Part shown: piece by piece, positions 44,169 to 47,452 of the stretch | Numbering within the stretch: the stretch's first letter is position 1 | How the letters are laid out: each line of letters starts with the position of its first letter | Source: CAYYNP01 sp964472545 | GTDB taxonomy: Bacteria; Planctomycetota; Planctomycetia; Pirellulales; Thermoguttaceae | Direction: 5' to 3' | DNA length: 47,452 nucleotides | Assembly (NCBI GenBank): GCA_964472545.1 | Contig: CAYYNP010000039.1 | Span: forward strand, 1-47,452 | Made by a program: the position numbers and the translations under genes | The notes under the pieces: generated by a model | The model's database searches: none | The model's input: only the letters and a program-made list of their open reading frames with translations | What the model was told of the DNA's origin: nothing

Positions 44169-45800
44169 TCACCGTTTCTTCCCTGCCATGCGCACCGCGA
44201 TATCATCACCCTCGTGATCCAGATCGTCCTCGGCCTGGGGGTCGTCGTTCCGGTTGCGGCCGCCGTCGTCTTCTCCGTTGCGGCCGACGCTGTAGACCAG
44301 GCAGCCGTTGCCCAGACACCTGTAGCGCAACGGCCCGTCGCTGAAGACGTCCGTCGGTACGGCGTCGATGTACTTCGGCGCGAGTTCCTCTAATTTGGCC
44401 GGATAACTGCCGTGGTTGCCGTGGTAGGCGGCCAAAACAAATGCAAGCTGCGTCACTTCCATCCGCATCGTGCCGCGGTGCTCGGCGTCGACTATTGCGG
44501 AGCTGGCCAGCTTCATTAACCAGACGATCCGGCCGCCGATCTGATGTGTGGCCATTTGGCGGGGAGTTCTGCCCGTCAGCACTGTCTTGGCGATCGATGC
44601 CAGGTCGCGGCCCGGGCTGAACAGCAGCCCGATTTCCTTGTCGATCTCGTCCGAAGCTGCCAACCGCCCGGCCCGCGTCGGCTTCCGGGCGGCCTCGACC
44701 GCGCGATCGTAGTACCAGTTGCCCATTCGCAGGATCTGATCCCAATCGATCGCCACGCGGGTATACCAATCCAGCAACTGGTCGGTCGTCTTCGGTAGGG
44801 CATTACCCTTCCCGAGGTAACGTTGCCTTATAGCCTGCGGGATGTTGCGGGCGATGCCGGACACGCTGTCGAGAAACATGAAGCGCTCGGCCGTGTCGAT
44901 CTTGTCGACCGTACGCGGCAGCGGAGCGAGCTTTCGCAACTCGGCCCGGTACTTCAGCGCCTGCTCGGCCGTCAGCCTTCCACTCTGCACCAAGGCCGTG
45001 TCGCCCCGGCATGCCATACCGTCAACGGCGATGCCCACCAGGGCATCGGTCAGAGTTGGACCCTGGCCGCAGAGCCGCCCCAGCCGATGGCAAGCAAGCA
45101 GGTCGTGGCGAGCCTCGTCAAGCTTGCCCTGCCCCACGCAGAACATCGCCCGGGCGGTCAACATCCGCGCCACCGAGTGCATCTGCCATATCGCCGTCGG
45201 CTGCGCCGTGGCCAGCGGGGCCGTGTCGTCGTCGGAGATCAGTGGTGAATAGTAGCGCGGGCACCGCGAAGCCGCCACGATGTGAGCCAGCGGCTTCTCG
45301 TTCGCCTTCAACCAGTCGGCGACCAACGGACACTCCTTCCCGGTCCAGGTACGTTCTATTGAACGGTGGAACTGCCGATACGTCTCATCATCTTCCTCGA
45401 CGCCCCGGTCGGCCAGGTAGTCTTCAAACGAGACGATGTAGTCTCCCTGCAACGGCAACGGGCGTATGCCGAGCATGCGAAAGTACCGCCGCCGAATGCC
45501 CTCATCGATCTCCCCCGGCCCCATCGCCCGCCACAATGCCACCACCGCGTTGTTCTGCGGCGTCACGCCCTCGGAGCAGATCGCGCTGAGCGCAGCCACG
45601 TAGTCCACGTATCCGTCCTTGCGCAGCGGCGAGGTAATCCGCGTGGTCTCTTTCGAGATCGTCACCATCGGCCGGCGTTTCTTGGCGCCAGCCGGCTTTG
45701 CCTCCGCCAGATCGGCCGGGACTTCGCCCGCTTGGCAACAAACGGCCGCCGCAATCGTCAGCCATAGCAACACGGCTATTCGATGCTTGAACGTACGCAT
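44169..45800 (-). CDS. Exported planctomycete protein with pseudopilin-like C-terminal segment, unknown function
   Basis: A 543-residue protein from ATG 45800, with GGAG 7 bases upstream and a signal peptide (IAVLLWLTIAAAVCCQAG). The bulk is predicted helical with many conserved-looking polar residues but no catalytic motif that I recognise. Near the C-terminus, TQLAFVLAAYHGNHGSYPAKLEELAPKY and then LRYRCLGNGCLVYSVGRNGEDDGG resemble the mature part of type II secretion pseudopilins (GxYP, YSxGxNGxDDGG). This pairing is common in planctomycete proteins of unknown role. The tail is acidic, then basic. It follows the transglutaminase-like gene after 87 bases on the same strand. Confidence 0.7.
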   Translation of the reverse strand: MRTFKHRIAVLLWLTIAAAVCCQAGEVPADLAEAKPAGAKKRRPMVTISKETTRITSPLRKDGYVDYVAALSAICSEGVTPQNNAVVALWRAMGPGEIDEGIRRRYFRMLGIRPLPLQGDYIVSFEDYLADRGVEEDDETYRQFHRSIERTWTGKECPLVADWLKANEKPLAHIVAASRCPRYYSPLISDDDTAPLATAQPTAIWQMHSVARMLTARAMFCVGQGKLDEARHDLLACHRLGRLCGQGPTLTDALVGIAVDGMACRGDTALVQSGRLTAEQALKYRAELRKLAPLPRTVDKIDTAERFMFLDSVSGIARNIPQAIRQRYLGKGNALPKTTDQLLDWYTRVAIDWDQILRMGNWYYDRAVEAARKPTRAGRLAASDEIDKEIGLLFSPGRDLASIAKTVLTGRTPRQMATHQIGGRIVWLMKLASSAIVDAEHRGTMRMEVTQLAFVLAAYHGNHGSYPAKLEELAPKYIDAVPTDVFSDGPLRYRCLGNGCLVYSVGRNGEDDGGRNRNDDPQAEDDLDHEGDDIAVRMAGKKR

Positions 45801-45887
45801 GATTCTGCTCCGTCACATTCCGAGAATCCGCTGCGGCGTTGAGTTGCACCCGGGGCCTGCAGGAGAGACTGCCCCATTTCCCAATGG

Positions 45888-46592
45888 TCAACGATTCTCC
45901 TTCTTGTGCGACCGTTCGCGCGATCTCAGATGCGATGCGGCGTTCTTGATGCGGCGGCGGCCGATGACCCAGACGTGATGCTGGTTGAGGCAGATTTCCG
46001 GATGGTAACGTGGGCGTCTGTCCGGTTCGGAAACCGTGTCCGCCGAACGCCATCGCTTGTGTGTTTCATTGAGCGTGCTCTCCAGAACGCGCCAGATCCC
46101 GCCCTCATCGCGATAGATCGGCCAAGCGTGGTGCGTAGCGTTGTCGGACTTGTCGATCCATGCGCCAAACACCAGGCGTACGCAAAACGGGCTGATCCCC
46201 GCGGATAGCATAAGCGTGGCCAACAGAAACGCACAATCTTCACAGTCGCCGGATTTCAAGGCGATCGTTTCGGCAGGAAACTGCCAGAAGTCCGCGCGTC
46301 CCTGCGCCTCGGCGTCCGGCCGGTACTCGATCGCCTCCGCAACGTACTGCCAGACAACTCGCGCGCGCTTGTCAAACGATCCCGCTTCCCTGCCGCCCGG
46401 AATATCGAGCGACCGAACGACGGCGCGGATTTCCCCACTGTCGCTGGGCGTGATCCATTCGCGCAGATCCGTAGGAATGAGCACGTCTTCATTGCCCAAG
46501 ACGCGACGCTTCGACGGAATCGTCGTCCCACGAATGATCCTGCTCCCTTCCCATTCAAATCTGAATTCGGATTGAGAAGATGAAGTAGCCAT
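45888..46592 (-). CDS. Transglutaminase-like cysteine protein
   Basis: A 234-residue cytosolic protein of the transglutaminase-like superfamily. Cys117 in SGDCEDCAFLLATLMLSAG, His155 in THHAWPIYRD and Glu171 in WRVLESTLN take the places of the Cys-His-Asp triad. Such bacterial domains mostly act as peptidases or amidases, not as cross-linkers. There is no signal peptide; the C-terminus is basic (KNAASHLRSRERSHKKENR). The ribosome site before ATG 46592 is weak. The MITE-like element lies just upstream, and the caspase-like gene beyond it has the same orientation. Confidence 0.8.
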   Translation of the reverse strand: MATSSSQSEFRFEWEGSRIIRGTTIPSKRRVLGNEDVLIPTDLREWITPSDSGEIRAVVRSLDIPGGREAGSFDKRARVVWQYVAEAIEYRPDAEAQGRADFWQFPAETIALKSGDCEDCAFLLATLMLSAGISPFCVRLVFGAWIDKSDNATHHAWPIYRDEGGIWRVLESTLNETHKRWRSADTVSEPDRRPRYHPEICLNQHHVWVIGRRRIKNAASHLRSRERSHKKENR

Positions 46593-46995
46593 GGGCGATG
46601 CACGAAGGAATGGGTCATTGCCAATAATTGACGGAGGAGCGTTCCCATACTCCAGACACTTGCTAGTACTCCGTAACGGGTCAACCGATGAGTGGCGTGG
46701 CCGGGATCGAGCGCAGCGAGCCCCCGGTTCGTCGCACTCTGGGGGCTCGNNNNNNNNNNCCCCCGGGTGGGGGGGGGGGCCGGGCAGCCCGCCCCCCGCC
46801 CCCGGGGCGCGCCCCGGGGGGGGGGCGGGCGCCCCTCGACTCCAGCCACCCGTCCCCAGCCACCCGTCAATCTGGTTGTTACGGAGTACTAGTCTAATCG
46901 GGAAACGCCCGCAATTCCAGCAATTCGCTATACATGCACGATATTGTGGTACGAACGGGGCAAGGCTCTCGGCGACGTCGAGCGTGGGCGAGCGA
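46593..46995. other. Intergenic region occupied by a repeat element
   Basis: These 403 bases lie between the caspase-like gene and the transglutaminase-like gene. More than half is the element at 46663-46892. The rest shows no gene; frames that read through the G/C-rich part are artefacts. Confidence 0.5.
46663..46892. mobile_element. MITE-like element with perfect 15-bp terminal inverted repeats
   Basis: CTAGTACTCCGTAAC (46663-46677) and its exact complement (46878-46892) bound a non-coding element. Inside are GGGATCGAGCGCAGCGAGCC, a 10-N gap (46750-46759), a G/C-only stretch (46760-46830) and CCAGCCACCCGT twice. It is the best-preserved copy of the family; the 24625 copy is diverged. No transposase is present, so any movement would need one supplied in trans. 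The G/C stretch and N gap are probably assembly artefacts at a hairpin. Confidence 0.7.
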
Positions 46996-47452
46996 TTACT
47001 TTGGTCGCTCGGAACGGGCTCGGTAGAGATCGTCCAGGCTTCGGAACGACTCGAGCAACTGCTGAAACGCCGCCCAGAACGCCGAATCGAAAACCCAAGC
47101 GCCGGGATTCACGGGATCGCTGGTATCGTCGCTGACGTCGCCGCTCCCCGAGCCGTTGGAGAACAACCGTGAGTCCTTCAGTCCGTCCGGGCCTTCCAGT
47201 TGTGGGCTCTGAGGATAACGCGATGAGGGCAATTCTCGACGAAGTTTTTGATGCAGCTCCCTATATGTCTGCTTCGGGTCTTCCTTGATCAAGCGAATCG
47301 TCGTGGCCGACATGGCCCCGTTGTATCTGCCGTCGATGTACGCGTCATACGAGTACTCCGTCGCATTGCATCCGGTCAGCAAGACCTCCGGCATTCCAGA
47401 CTCCGGATACATGGCCCTTCGACGAATGGGGATCAGTGCAGTACTCACTGCG
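46996..47452 (-). CDS. Caspase-like (peptidase C14) protein, 3' part (5' end outside window)
   Basis: The frame is open to the window edge, so only the C-terminal 152 codons are seen. PEVLLTGCNATEYSYDAYID contains the catalytic Cys of metacaspase-like peptidases. GRYNGAMSATTIRLIKE, TYRELHQKLRRELP and QSPQLEGPDGLKDSRLF follow in the order found in the p10-like half of C14 proteins. The catalytic His must lie beyond 47452. The last 70 residues are a variable tail (SGSGDVSDDTSDPVNPGAWVF and then a helix). Family assignment rests on this half only. Confidence 0.75.
   Translation of the reverse strand, partial: AVSTALIPIRRRAMYPESGMPEVLLTGCNATEYSYDAYIDGRYNGAMSATTIRLIKEDPKQTYRELHQKLRRELPSSRYPQSPQLEGPDGLKDSRLFSNGSGSGDVSDDTSDPVNPGAWVFDSAFWAAFQQLLESFRSLDDLYRARSERPK

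Overview
This window comes from a planctomycete, most likely an uncultured member of the Pirellulales and most likely a metagenome bin. Evidence: high GC; a secreted glycoside hydrolase, a type I sulfatase and two Gfo/Idh/MocA oxidoreductases; very large exported proteins that start with a LEPR-XLL-like motif (PLESRTMLD, PLEDRRLLDG) and end in dockerin-like repeats; signal-peptide proteins of unknown function; and dispersed palindromic repeats. Two 10-base N gaps lie inside copies of one repeat, flanked by G-rich or C-rich junk, so the assembly is weak at those points.

Layout. 1-711: 5' part of threonine dehydrogenase (minus strand). 712-2600: repeats, then a Tat-exported oxidoreductase whose end converges on an ABC-F ATPase (to 4496). 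4606-9145: minus-strand genes for a small basic exported protein, an outer-membrane porin, an unknown protein and a second oxidoreductase. The second oxidoreductase is divergent from a GH127 enzyme (9378-11681). 11767-12594: two small Cys-rich or zinc-ribbon proteins. 12822-20016: a 1909-residue CotH/lamin-tail protein followed 28 bp later by a sulfatase.

20507-24171 is the most interesting block. Two outer-membrane barrels and a secreted C39 peptidase lie in one direction. A small Sec-exported protein converges on them and carries a double-glycine-leader-like motif after its signal peptide. The set resembles the parts list of functional-amyloid (Fap) type export. The peptidase frame has an in-frame amber codon where Trp is expected.

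24571-29179: a beta-helix protein whose signal peptide is split by a repeat element, a PhoR-like sensor without a kinase, an M14-type carboxypeptidase and a patatin fused to a beta-rich domain. 29416-43848 is a single gene for a 4810-residue subtilisin-like surface protein with VCBS, Fn3, IPT, cohesin, dockerin, GEVED, PKD, SdrD-B and beta-propeller modules. Two unrelated palindromic repeats are read in frame between its prodomain and protease domain. 44169-47452: an exported protein of unknown function, a transglutaminase-like protein and the 3' end of a caspase-like (C14) gene.

The carbohydrate and sulfatase genes suggest polysaccharide degradation. The two giant proteins share their terminal modules and are probably exported and anchored by the same route.
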